Source: Apostichopus japonicus (taxonomy: Eukaryota > Echinodermata > Holothuroidea > Aspidochirotida > Stichopodidae). From it: DNA of 64,000 nt. Position 1 is the stretch's first letter; each line of letters opens with the position of its first letter. Below the pieces are notes generated by a model. The model made no database searches. It saw only the letters and a program-made list of their open reading frames with translations, and was not told the DNA's origin. Made by a program: the position numbers and the translations under genes. Shown here piece by piece: positions 1 to 12,800 of the stretch. The stretch spans positions 6,566,501 through 6,630,500 of the forward strand of contig NC_092569.1 in NCBI RefSeq assembly GCF_037975245.1. The letters are read 5' to 3'.

Positions 1-884
1 TTTACAAATTACTTCCTGTCCAAACTTGACCTCATAATTTTGATTTCCATTTAATGGAAATATTTGTTGTAACCGATAACGCTGTCTCTGTAACGCTGAC
101 AGTATTCAAAAGCATGGTTTAGAACGCACTTTTCATAACAACTAGTTATAAATCAATTAGCTGATCAAACAATGCTGGTTTCCTCTGATTACCTCAAGTA
201 TCAAATGCACTCGTAGATGAGTATAACACAATTAATTACTGCTAATAACAACACTGATTACAACAGGCGCGTAGCCAGAAATTTGCCAAGGGAGGGGCGA
301 AACTAGAGATTCGGCATTGCAAACTATCTAAGCGTAGCGCCACAATGGTTGGCGTGGAGCGTACAAGAAAATTTTGGCTGTAAATGCCTCCCAGATCGCC
401 GGAAATGGCACTTCCCATGCGTTGTTAGTTGCATCTTAGCATCTTCTCTTTTGAAAATACTAGCGATTTCATAAAAACCTTAAAAAATTTTGTAAAAAAT
501 ATGCTCAAGGGGGGGGGGGCGGCTGCCCCCTTGGCTACGCGCCTGGATTACAATAGACAGTAGGAAGGATAGGTTTAACAAGATTGAGAAGAAACTCATC
601 AATAATAAACCATGACCTGGAAGAAACTGTTTCACATACTTTCATCATTTATGAATCGTAATGCCAATGCTTTACAGATTTTTAGAGAATTATTACATCT
701 TAATATTACCCTGACCACCGAAAAAAGTCTGGTTTTATTAACAACAACAGAATGTTACTTCCCTAGTCCTGTAAATTAGAGCTATGAAGTGTTGTGACTT
801 TGTTAATTTGTAAAAGAAACATTTACACAGAAAACAATGAAAGTACTTGTAGGGGGTATACTTTTAATCTCATAGCTCAAATGG
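1..884. other. 3' flank of the glutaredoxin-DEP-DUF547 gene
   Basis: No exon is recognisable here. The stretch lies downstream of the minus-strand stop codon at 885-887. An AATAAA on the minus strand (TTTATT at 734-739 on the plus strand) lies about 150 bp past the stop and is the nearest candidate polyadenylation signal. A small transposon occupies 264-545. Nothing else is seen. Confidence 0.5.
264..545. mobile_element. hAT-like MITE, 282 bp
   Basis: The two ends form a perfect 14-bp terminal inverted repeat (CAGGCGCGTAGCCA and its complement). They are flanked by an exact 8-bp direct repeat GATTACAA at 256-263 and 546-553, the duplication length typical of hAT transposases. There is no ORF, so the copy is non-autonomous. 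Its interior (about 328-415) carries, in reverse orientation, a conserved core also present at 19890-19995, 26033-26130 and 26942-27050, including the segment TGGCGCTCCGCTTAGATA and its variants. A poly-G run lies near 510-520. Confidence 0.85.
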
Positions 885-3800
885 CTAATGTTGAGAATTA
901 ACTGACCAATCATAATGCATGTAGATGACTTTAAACTGATTGCTTTCAATTACTTTCTTTAAATCATCTTTCTTGGTTCCTTCTCCCATGTATTCGTAAA
1001 CCCACTTCGCAGTCTGAAAATAAAAGTAATAACAATAATAATTATACTCTAATAGGAGATTGTTAAAATCAATCGAGTCAGAAGTTCTTTATTGTCCATC
1101 AACCAAACCAGAGGAAGCAAACGTTGCCAACACAGGTCACTTGGAGCCAGTCCTACCTGTTTCCCTTTAATGCTTGCATAATTGAAACCTCTTAAAGCAA
1201 GTCTGAGAGCACTTTAAGTACTGACAAGAGATACATCCAACAATGTCAACACCACCTCACTACAAACTATAAAGTTCCATTATGATATTTTAAAGCAAGA
1301 CTTTCATGCCCAAATATTGGCTGCCCCAATTCACCTCTCCATTCTATACAGAACTGTGCCATGCTATTTTTCCCCATTTATGGTTGGCTATATATCTGTA
1401 CTGACTAAACAATTTCGGGTGTAATTTCAGACACACAGCAAACTCAGTCGATAAATGAGATAAACAACTGGACCTTTAAATTGGAGAACTTACCTCTTGG
1501 TCATTTCCCCCAAAGTCCTCTTGGTACCATTTAAAGATACGACTAAGGTGGACTTCACTCTTCTCTGCTTCCACATGACATCCGTCTTCACTCTCCAGGA
1601 ATGCTTCTGCGGCCACTTTTAATTGGTCGTGAACGCCCTGATTAATGAGGTAATTAAACCAAATGTATCGACAAACTGTAGTTTCATTGTTAATTTACTT
1701 TGTTTTTACCAATGGGGATCTTCCATCCTTTCTAGTTCCACAAAACTTGACAAGCCACTGTCTCTGAAATCACTGAGAATTCTGTTTTGTGATGGACACT
1801 TTTGGCAAAACTACCTGGAAATTCCCTAATTCACAGTTTCACCCATAGTGTGACATATTCCAGCTAACATTGTACAAGCACATTTTATCAACAAAATGTT
1901 GCCCATCCTTTCGTTTGGGCAAACTTAACAAATGTCTGGTCGTTAACTAATCAAAAAGCTTCTTTCGGGTACTTTCAATCATGTCATGCCTGCAAATCTT
2001 CTCATAATTAGGGAAGATTAAATCTTTTTAGACATATGAAATCAACTGGCACATAGATTGAGATGTACTGTACTACAATGCTTTACAAACTACTTGGAAA
2101 TCTTTAACTAGGACAGATCATGCGCACTAGGACCCAGAGCCGTATCCATGGCTCTGTTGGGACCAAACTACCACATAGATTGATATGTAGGCTACAACAC
2201 TTTACAAACTAGATCTGTAATTAGGATCGATCATGAGCATTAGGACCCAGAGCCGTATCCATGGCTCTGTTGGGACCAAACTACCACATAGATTGATATG
2301 TAGGCTACAACACTTTACAAACTAGATCTGTAATTAGGATAGATTATGAGCATTAGGACCCAGAGCTGTATCCATGGCTCTGTTGGGACCAAACTACCAC
2401 ATAGATTGAGATGTAGGCTACAACACTTTACAAACTAGATCTGTAATTAGGATTGATCATGAGCATTAGGACCCAGAGCTGTATCCATGGCTCTGTTGGG
2501 ACCAAACTACCACATAGATTGAGATGTAGGCTATAACACTTTACAAACTAGATCTGTAATTAGGATATATCATGATCATTAGGACCCAGAGCTGTATCTA
2601 TGGCTCTGTTGGGACCAAACTACCACATAGATTGAGATGTAGGCTATAACACTTTACAAACTAGATCTGTAATTAGGATATATCATGATCATTAGGACCC
2701 AGAGCTGTATCCATGGCTCTGTTGGGACCAAACCACCATATAGATTGAGATGTAGGCTACAACACTTTACAAACTAGATCTATAATTAGGATATATCATG
2801 AGCATTAGGACCCAGAGCTATATCCATTGCTCTGTTGGGACCAAACTACCACATAGATTGAGATGTAGGCTACAACACTTTACAAACTAGATCTGTTATT
2901 AGGATATATCATGATCATTAGGACCCAGAGCTGTATCTATGGCTCTGTTGGGACCAAACTACCACATAGATTGAGATGTAGGCTATAACACTTTACAAAC
3001 TAGATCTGTAATTAGGATATATCATGATCATTAGGACCCAGAGCTGTATCCATGGCTCTGTTGGGACCAAACCACCATATAGATTGAGATGTAGGCTACA
3101 ACACTTTACAAACTAGATCTATAATTAGGATATATCATGAGCATTAGGACCCAGAGCTATATCCATTGCTCTGTTGGGACCAAACTACCACATAGATTGA
3201 GATGTAGGCTACAACACTTTACAAACTAGATCTGTAATTAGGATAGATTATGAGCATTAGGACCCAGAGCTGTATCTATGGCTCTGTTGGGACCAAACCA
3301 CCATATAGATTGAGATGTAGGCTACAACACTTTACAAACTAGATCTATAATTAGGATATATCATGAGCATTAGGACCCAGAGCTATATCCATTGCTCTGT
3401 TGGGACCAAACTACCACATAGATTGAGATGTAGGCTACAACACTTTACAAACTAGATCTGTTATTAGGATATATCATGATCATTAGGACCCAGAGCTGTA
3501 TCTATGGCTCTGTTGGGACCAAACTACCACATAGATTGAGATGTAGGCTATAACACTTTACAAACTAGATCTGTAATTAGGATATATCATGATCATTAGG
3601 ACCCAGAGCTGTATCCATGGCTCTGTTGGGACCAAACCACCATATAGATTGAGATGTAGGCTACAACACTTTACAAACTAGATCTATAATTAGGATATAT
3701 CATGAGCATTAGGACCCAGAGCTATATCCATGGCTCTGTTGGGACCAAACTACCACATAGATTGAGATGTAGGCTACAACACTTTACAAACTAGATCTGT

Positions 3801-6800
3801 TATTAGGATAGATTATGAGCATTAGGACCCAGAGCTGTATCCATGGCTCTGTTGGACCAAACTAGCACATAGATTGAGATATGCTACGACACTTTACAAA
3901 CTAGATCTATAATTAGGATATATCATGAGCATTAGGACCCAGAGCCGTATCCATGGCTCTGTTGGGACCATTATGACAGAAACGCTGAGGATCCCTGTAG
4001 CATAACTCAAACGCAATGGAAGAGGTCCACACGTCTCAATAACAGCAAACTAAAGATTGCATTAATGCTTAAGGTCTAGAATAATACTGGTGAACTGGAA
4101 ATATTCAACCCAAAGATTCAGGTATAATAAAACACTAAGAAGTGCATATTGTAAATCCCATTGCCTGCCACTTTCTTGGTTGTGTCCAATGAAAGTATGT
4201 AAAGAAATTTGTATTAACTAGCCATAGCCATGCTGGTCCGGGTTTCTTTAGTCAGGGAAATCTGACCTATCGTGTCCAACATCTTTATTTACTAGCCATA
4301 GCCATCTCAACAGTGGCAAAGCTATAAGGACTTGGTTGATAAGGAAGTGAGGGGGTGGTGGTGGTGGGGGAGAAACAAACAATATGATAACCAAGATCTT
4401 TGATATTCATAGCCTGGAGGATGAAGTGGTAAGCTGTTAGGTGACATAAATCCAGCATAATTCAGAAGCCTGACATATAGTCTAACTCTATTTAATGTGT
4501 ATTTTATCTGTCCTCTGATTCTTTTAGTTGTTTTTTTCATACACATTCCAACTTCAGGTCTAGATCACTTCAAAGTCAAATGTCGTAAGACGACATCACC
4601 TTTAAAGGGGCTATACAATGAATCCATCCAAGCAATTAATGACAGGCGCCCTCTATTTTTCTCCAACTTCTGATTCTGTCCGATTAAGGGTTGTACCATT
4701 GTGTGTGTGTGTGGGGGGGGGGGAGCTCAGGCAGTGAAAAGTGCTGTTTCACCTCAATCATAGTAGAATGACTGTGGAATGCTGTTTAGGCCTAGATGTT
4801 TATGTTATTGGAGAATGCCAAGGGAGTTGTTATATGTTCTACTTGGAATGACCTGTTACAATTTGTAGTGTCGGACATGTGGGTAAGTTTTACACACATG
4901 GAAGGTTCACCTCTGCACTGTGGGCAAACAAATTTATAAATTTTTGGGTCGGCCAAGTGCATGATGTGATGCCGATTTATATTTTTAGTTATTTTTACTG
5001 ATGTAATACATAGTGGTATTTCTATATGACATATGTATGGGTGTAATATTCTTCACCTTGGAGGGACATATTTTGTTGGGACATGCGTTCCCCTCCAAAG
5101 ATCAACAATTCCGCTTTCGACAAAAGTGTGACACCGTAGCAGATTTTTCAGATAAGGGTATGGGGGAGGGGGGGAGGTTGGTGGGGATTGGGCAGGCCCA
5201 TATTAGCTACAAAATGGAAAAATTTAGAAAAACAAAAAGGTGAAAAAGAAACAAAGGAGATCTGACAAGTGTTTCAAAATTTTACTTTTTTAATTTCAAA
5301 TTGATGATTCAGGGGCAAAGGCTGGGGTGCTTACCAAGTACCCCCGGCAACCAGTCCGGCACTAATAATTGGTACAATTTTCCTACCATATTTTGTCAGA
5401 GTATAGCCTACTGCAGGAGCAGTGTAATGAGATTGACTGGCCAGATCTCACTGAAACTTTCTTTCTATTGTGAAACCTTGCGATGGATCCACTGTGGGAG
5501 AGGGAACTGGGTTTAATGCCTCCCCTAATCCCCTTATTAATCCGCTTCTATGAACATTTTACAATAATGACGAGGCTGATATTAGGGTATGATTGAATTA
5601 ACAACTTGTCATACATTTTTTGGAGGCATATGTTGCAAACAATATCCATAAATCATATTTTATTTTGGAGAAGTGATCTTATAATTTAGTGAACTTTTAA
5701 GAATGTATATATATGGCAACACCAATGTGAGTCTTTGTGAGAGAATTCATCACATCAGCCATACAGAAAATAACTCCCTTCTATTATTTAGGACAATTTT
5801 ATAGATTGGACATCATTTTACAAAAACATTTCATTTTATATAGTCTTATTTTAGAGTATTCCTGTACATAGCATGCCTCTGGAGTATTCATTAAAACAGT
5901 GTCACAGCAGATACCTTAATTGTATACAAAAACAACCGGTACTCATGGCTCGTAACTACTGTTCATGTCCTGATACACATGTTAAGAATACAAAGTAGTT
6001 ATTACTGATGCACGGTTGTGGGAGAGTAGTTGTTGTATCCAATCATTGAGTGCGAGTTCTTTAATACTAATTGTAATATGAAGTCGTATCTAGTAATTTT
6101 TTGCTGTAAGTAGGTCTACTGATATACCCTAACATGGCCTTTCTTTGTTATCTTCATGACGAATTGGAGTCATTTAAAGAGAGGCAAGGGCGTAGGAACC
6201 GAGGGGGCTGGGGGGCGCCAGCCCCCCAGTGAAAAATATGGGGGGGCGGAAGTATCATTCCGCCCCCCCCCCCGCTCCGCAAGTCAGAAAACCCCTTTTT
6301 CATTTCTAAATGAGAAAAAATCTCATTTGGAGCACCAAATTGCATTTAAGGCCAGGTGAAAATGCAAAATTCTTTACAAAATGGAGTGGGAGTTAAAGTG
6401 TGCTATATTGGACCAAATTGCATCTGAGGCCACCTGGAAATGCAAAAAATTCCAAAGGGGAGGGGGACACCCCCTCCCCTTAGACCCCTCCCCTAGGCCG
6501 GCCATCAGTCTTCAGCCCCCCCCCCCACTCAAAAGTACCTTCCTACGCCACTGAAGAGAGGTGTAACTGTAATCAAGAGGTACTGTACCTAGTTACTGTA
6601 CTAGCTATGAGTATTGGCTGACAATAGTTGCTAAATAATATTATAGTGGTTAATGTTGCTAGTTTTACATGCTAATTTATATTTGAGATTAGGGTTGCAA
6701 AAGCCCCTTCATAACATTCATTTAGAACTCGAGAACCAAGCAGATCATATCAAGACATTTGCTTCCTACATTAAACAAACGTTCATTTTCGGTCATTAAT

Positions 6801-9800
6801 AATGGACCTGAAGCTTTGAATCTGGCGATGGTCCAAAGATATAACCTACTGATACTGGGACACAGGACATGTTATAGTACCTACAGGTACACTGCATATC
6901 GGTCCTTTATTTACTGGAAAGCCGTCAGAACTGGACGTTACAATAGTATTGTCATCCCATCCTGTGCAGTTTGGTGCATAAGGAACATGTTTCCATCAGA
7001 GGATTGTCACTACAGTACACAGGAATTAAAGTTGGCATATTTTAGAAAAACATATTCAAATTAAGAAACATTTATGTTTTTCAATGCATATCATGGATTG
7101 TAAGATAACTTTCTTTGAGGGTACGGAAAGGACCAAATATTGTTTAAGGGAAAGACAATACATGCTAGACATGTTTATTTTGACATATGTAGGCCTTAAT
7201 ATATTGACCTATTTAGACTACACTTCTCAATGTCATATGCATGAACAACTTTGAAAAACAAAGGATAGGTAGTTGTGGAAAATGGGATAGTTTTTCTTCC
7301 AAAGCAACTATCCATACCTCGCCGATATGTCCACAAAAACTGCCTCACGTGTCTCACTTTCACCAGAAATGTACTATACGCACAACTTCAGAAGTGTTAT
7401 ACCATTTTGGTGACTTCAGTTGGTGAGATTTAATTTTATGGGCATCAATTTAACAACGATGTTTGATGTTTGCTTGCAGTATTTTATCTCCTGTGAAATT
7501 AAAGAGCTTACATCCATAACATTTGGTCTAATGCAAGCTGTGATAACGAATGGGAAAGAAAATAGCAAATTATAGTACAGTTTTGAATGTTCCTTTGTCA
7601 AACCGATCTTTTAACTGCAAATAATAATTTTACTTCCACTGTTTAATGTTTGATTAATCATATCATATATTTGTGGAAATGAGCTTAAGAATCTACAACC
7701 ACTGATTATGTGTGCTCTGTAAAGTCTTCAATTGTTGGCTTATGGACGGTGGACAGTCTTGGTATAATTTTTTGGTTCATCAATAGGGTTTATCAAGCCT
7801 GTTTGGATGAACATAGATTAACTACCAGAACTTTCACAATGTTCTCCAGAAATGCAGAATGTATCCCTAGGTTTTGGGCTCTTGCACAGGTACCAGATGC
7901 CATTGTTTGGTGGCTGTGGAGTACTTCACCTTGACCCTGAAAAGAAATCATAAGAGGTGGTTGTGATTTGCATATTCCTTTGTGCACCTCCAGATAATCA
8001 ACTCAGGGTATTTTAACAAATATCTTCAATAAAGCTCTAAGGCTGCTGTCAATTAAATCTTTATGGTTTTCACTATGAAATACTACCTAGAAACAATTAA
8101 CATCATCAAAAGGAGTGTAGAACTGTATGTTCATGTACTAGGTAAATACCTTGAAAGTGTTTCAATTTAGTTATGCATTTAACCTCTGGTTTAAGACATA
8201 AACGAATCCACAAACCACCAATTGCATCTATGGTAATAATGTAAATATTCTGTTGTGAAGTGAGTCAGAAGTGTGCCTAAAAGGTATCATTTGAAATGGG
8301 TTGTACATCTAATGCCATTCACTACACATATTAAATAAGCATATAATGAGGGCATAGACAGAAACACTTACTCATCATTCCCATCTCCATCTCTCTTTGG
8401 GACGGTTTCTGTGAAAGTTGAAATCAATGGCTGCCAAGTACTTTCTCGCCACATACAGTATCCAACGTAGCTGTGATAAAGAACGAAAAAGTTGGGGTCG
8501 TATGTTATTTATAAGGTTTGATTATGCAAACTTTTATCAGGGTTTCTTTGCCAGAATATATTTTATACTAATATTTACCTTTTCAGTAATTGTGTTTGCA
8601 AGCATTTGTCTTACCATGTACACAAATACACACACACACAACATTTCCATCAAATTCTTGGCCTTTTGGCAAGAATTCAACAATTATTCACAGACCGTCA
8701 TGAGCCATTATTTTAAAAAATTGTCAGCTGGCAGGGTAGTTGAAGGATGTCCATGCAACCCACTGTTGCCATGACAGGGCTTTTAGGTTTTGACATGGGG
8801 CATTAAGGAACCATGATGCAATGCTACTTCTGCATGTACTGTCCTGACTCTCTAAATTCACTCTGATAAAGGGCCACCTGGGCTGGATGTCCAGGAAGTG
8901 GCTCACCATCCCACCATAATATATATTTCTCCTTAAGGAGAGGAAGGACTTCCAGGTGTCAACATGGGCTATTCATTGCAATCAGCTAATGAGCTAACAT
9001 GACTTTATACTGCTAACAAGAGACTACTGTAACTCTATGTACTGAAGGTAGTTTATATGTAGGATGACTTCCTGTCAATGCTCTCAACGCAGATGTTGTA
9101 CATGTAGAAGGTGAAGTGGAGATGAAGGGCAAAAGCTGGATTTGAATACACTAGATGTATTACTTGCAAATATTACAACAGTGACAGAAGGGTATTCCAT
9201 GCAAATAGACCAAATCTAATCCTCCTTCATCTCTTGTTGCAACAGTGCATGCCTTGGTAAACAGTAAATAATGAATAGTACAGAACTTGGTGTATTCAAA
9301 TTTGGCCAAGTATAATTTGTTCCATTGGAAAGTATGCATGTAGCATTAGCATTGATAGATTTTATGAGAAGTTTGCATCTCTGAAGCATAGATCTACTGA
9401 AAACTAATACAAAAAAATAAATGCTGATGAAAACATGGCACAAAAAAATGTTACATACCATAGGGCTATATAGTGCAGACTAAATAAAGAACCAAAACAG
9501 AATGTGACTTTCTACAGTATGTTGGGTTTCACTGACCTTAGAATGAAGCTTAGCCTAGCTATACATACCAAGCAAAATAACTAGATCTATAAAGGAAACT
9601 AGGAAAGTGAATGTGGTGGAAGTACAGCCTATACCTACCTTGCAATGCATGCATAGGACAAACAGTAAATTAGTTCAGTTGGCCTTTCAACCAAGTTAAT
9701 AGTATCGTCAACTATCCTAAATTCATGCACTAGTATGTTAAATTATTCTATAATGTCCATTGTAATATTCTAGCCTAACCATTTTTGCAATCTGATACTT

Positions 9801-12800
9801 ATTCTTCACCATTATGAACACTTTAAAGTTTGCTTTTGCAAAACTTCTGCTAAAAACTTTCTTGTTGCTTTATACAGTTTATTATTTCATAAGCTACACT
9901 AAGTTATAGGCAGAATCATATGCTGGGAGTTAACCACAAAATGTCCATCCTTTGGAACATTGTTTTGTTGGGAGGTCTTTTTGCTGATTTTAGAGTGTTA
10001 ACGTCGCCTGGGGAGTAGGAGAAGGCAAGAAAACAACATCTACTTTCCATTAGTTTTGTACAGTTGGTGCTTATATCTAAGGGTGAGTAGTAGTGCTGCA
10101 TTGAGTTTGGTCATACTTCCTGCATTTTCAGCAAGCAATGTGTCAATTATATATCAATCATAATTTCTGGATTTTCAGTGGGCCATGAGTCAATTATACA
10201 TCAATCAGAAAGGGAAAAAAAGAAGTCACATTAGTAATAAAGTTAGGCCTGTCCTTAGTCACCTACAGACTACTATTAGTCTATGTTCGCTAACTACATG
10301 CACCCAAATGTTTGCTCCTAGCTAGGAAGGCATACATATTTTAACCACATGTACCTACATCCTTTCCTTCAAAATGATGACTCCTGATGTAAATATCATT
10401 TTGTAAAACTTGAAAATCATCCACTTTCTTTACGCTTCAATAAAGCATGTGGGCCAGGCTGCCCAGGCATTACCTTTTTTTCAAAGTAAGCAAAACCAAC
10501 AGAAAATAAAGATTGCTACCTAGTACTTTGATCTGGGATATGCAGTCTGTCATAGATCTGTGATATTGGGAAGGCCTATCAAATGTTCGTATAATTAGTA
10601 GGTCGACATCAATTTATTTATCTTCTTGTGGATTTTTGGAGGATGCCAAATACCATGAACGAAATAAGGTATCTTTGCCATTTGTAGAAATGTAAGGCTA
10701 ACAGTGATGTTAACTGCACTAATAAACACAGGTATTATTTTGTAAGAAATTTTGGCAGGTAAGAAGTTTAAGACACGAAAGGCATTTGAAACTAGATAAA
10801 AGATTCAAAGTGGCTATTCTTATGACTAGTCGTAAGAATAATTTCCGACTAAGCATGCGCAATTCCTATTTTTATGACCAGGAGTACTATTTTTACGTCG
10901 AGGAGTAACAATAATTTCCGGGTAGGGTTAGCGTTAGGATTGACGTTTAGGGTAATGTTTAGGGTTAGGGTTACCCCTACTACATGCGCAGTTGCTTTAT
11001 TTACTTTACTGCGCTTGAATTCGCCTTTGTCGTAAGAATATAGTTTATAAATAATTGTTACGACTAGTTGTAAGAATAGCCACAGCCTAAAAGATTCGCA
11101 CAGTTTAATTGATTCCATAGTTGCACAAAATTAGGTTAGTAAGGAGTAGCCTAGTAATACTATATTCCTATTCAACTCCCGAGTCCTTGTTGAATACCCT
11201 AGCTGACAATGGTGGCTGCAATTCACGATCGTCTAGACTAGATACAACTACATTTGGCCCATATCAAATATTCAGGATAGGCCTAGTCACAGTATTACAG
11301 ATACTTTTAACATGTGTCCTGACAGTGACACTAACTAAGATTACCTGAATGCAACTTGTAAGGCCTAACTAACATTACAGGCCTAGCCAAAAGTGCTTGT
11401 ACTTGTAGCTAGGCCATCAACATCCTTACCGTAGTTGAATCGGTAATGAAAGTTATTTGACTTACCTAGGCCTAAGCTACTTCGACTGCGGTATAGCAAC
11501 TTCCGACCTCCTTCAGCGTTTTCCAGTTTTCAAAAGAATCTACCAGAGAGATTTTGCCGTCTTGTTTCAATTCATTCTTCTAGTCCTACTTTGCTTTGTA
11601 GAGCTAGACACAATTTCGATGTGTATTTCGAGTAGACTGTGTCCCGGCCCTATATGCACCTCGACCAAGATATTTGGGTATAAGTGTAATAGTAAAGTTA
11701 ATTACGGCCGTGTACGTACGAGCGGGGAGTTGTTACACACAATTCCCTAGTATAGTACGTACGAGCGTTGCGACTCGGCAATCTAGCTAGCGCTGTATAT
11801 GTGGTACTCGGCTACATACAGTACTGTAGATCAGTGTGTATATATATATCGTACATACTGCGTGTATACTACTGTATCATGTAGATCAGTATCTGTCTAC
11901 ATTGTTGGGAGTCGAGTTTCAGTGTGTTGCCATAGGGATGATTTGCACACGGCATTTCGCTCCCATCAAGCGATGCTTCTCTCGGATTCATTCTATAGAC
12001 CCTTTAACAGTAATTATTTATATTACGATGTTCGTAGGTTAATTTCTTACCTCTGCAGAATATGTCTTGATGGGTGGACAGCTCTTTGCTCCACAGACAA
12101 GGGCAAAATGAATCAAAGGTTCATTCTTGGCGAGAGCTACTTTCAATCTTGGATCGTTCTTCTTGAAGGGGAGAGAGAGGGCGCCAACCGCTTTACGGTT
12201 GCTCCTCAAGATACCGTTTTCAATGTCTTGTAAGGAATATCTGTGGCCCCCAATGATGTAACTTGTGTAGTTAAAAAACTATAGAAGACAAGAAAAGACA
12301 GGAAATCTCATTATTATGAGCAAATACCTTCCTGCAGGAAATTGAGGCAACATTTCATCAAGTGTTGAAGGCTACTGAGCATAGTTGTGATGAAAACTTT
12401 GGGGAATGTGTACATGCCTCCTATCCCTCCATCTGCCCTGCCTCCCAGCCACACCCATCCCCCCCCCACCTTACCTTCATCCCCACTCTATTCAAATTGG
12501 CCTCTTTTTCTGTAAGTACAGAATTTTTCACATGAAAGAACTTCAGTTCTGAGAACGTAAGACGTATTCAGTTTCCATGTTTCATGCATCAGAATAGTAC
12601 ATATCCAAACATCAATCAATCAATCATCAAGATTATAAGTTTTTCAGACCTTTTTGGTAGTAAAGGGTGTGAAGACTCGCGCTCAAAGAAACGTCTCATG
12701 CCGGTAATCTGAACTAGTTTCGAAAGAGGTATAACAAAAGTGTTAGACACCACCATCGATCCCAGAAAATACACACACAGCTTGCTACCGTCGGTAATTA

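Larger units (their letters stand above)
1638..12050. other. Intron 7 of the glutaredoxin-DEP-DUF547 gene (10.4 kb)
   Basis: Both ends have canonical splice signals, and codon phase is 0 on both sides. Contents: the 113-bp tandem array (2128-3970), an 8-bp-TSD MITE (6185-6553) and the telomere-repeat foldback element (10810-11083). Short ORFs such as 6759-7064 and 8418-8774 have no recognisable domain or splice context and look like chance. In 3970-6176, 6562-10809 and 11084-12050 nothing else is supported apart from poly-G and (CA)n runs. Confidence 0.7.

Noticed and set aside
2128-3970. CRISPR-like array
   Set aside because: Units are continuous 113-bp tandem repeats without distinct spacers, in a eukaryotic intron.
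6759-7064. 101-codon plus-strand ORF in intron 7
   Set aside because: No domain, no repeat relation and no splice context; length is within chance for 64 kb.
8418-8774. 118-codon plus-strand ORF in intron 7
   Set aside because: It has one hydrophobic stretch but no recognisable family, and it runs through a (CA)n tract; treated as chance.
11799-12233. 144-codon plus-strand ORF
   Set aside because: It overlaps, on the other strand, the DUF547 exon 12051-12278, whose splice sites, phase and conserved motifs are all clear. The ORF has no recognisable domain.
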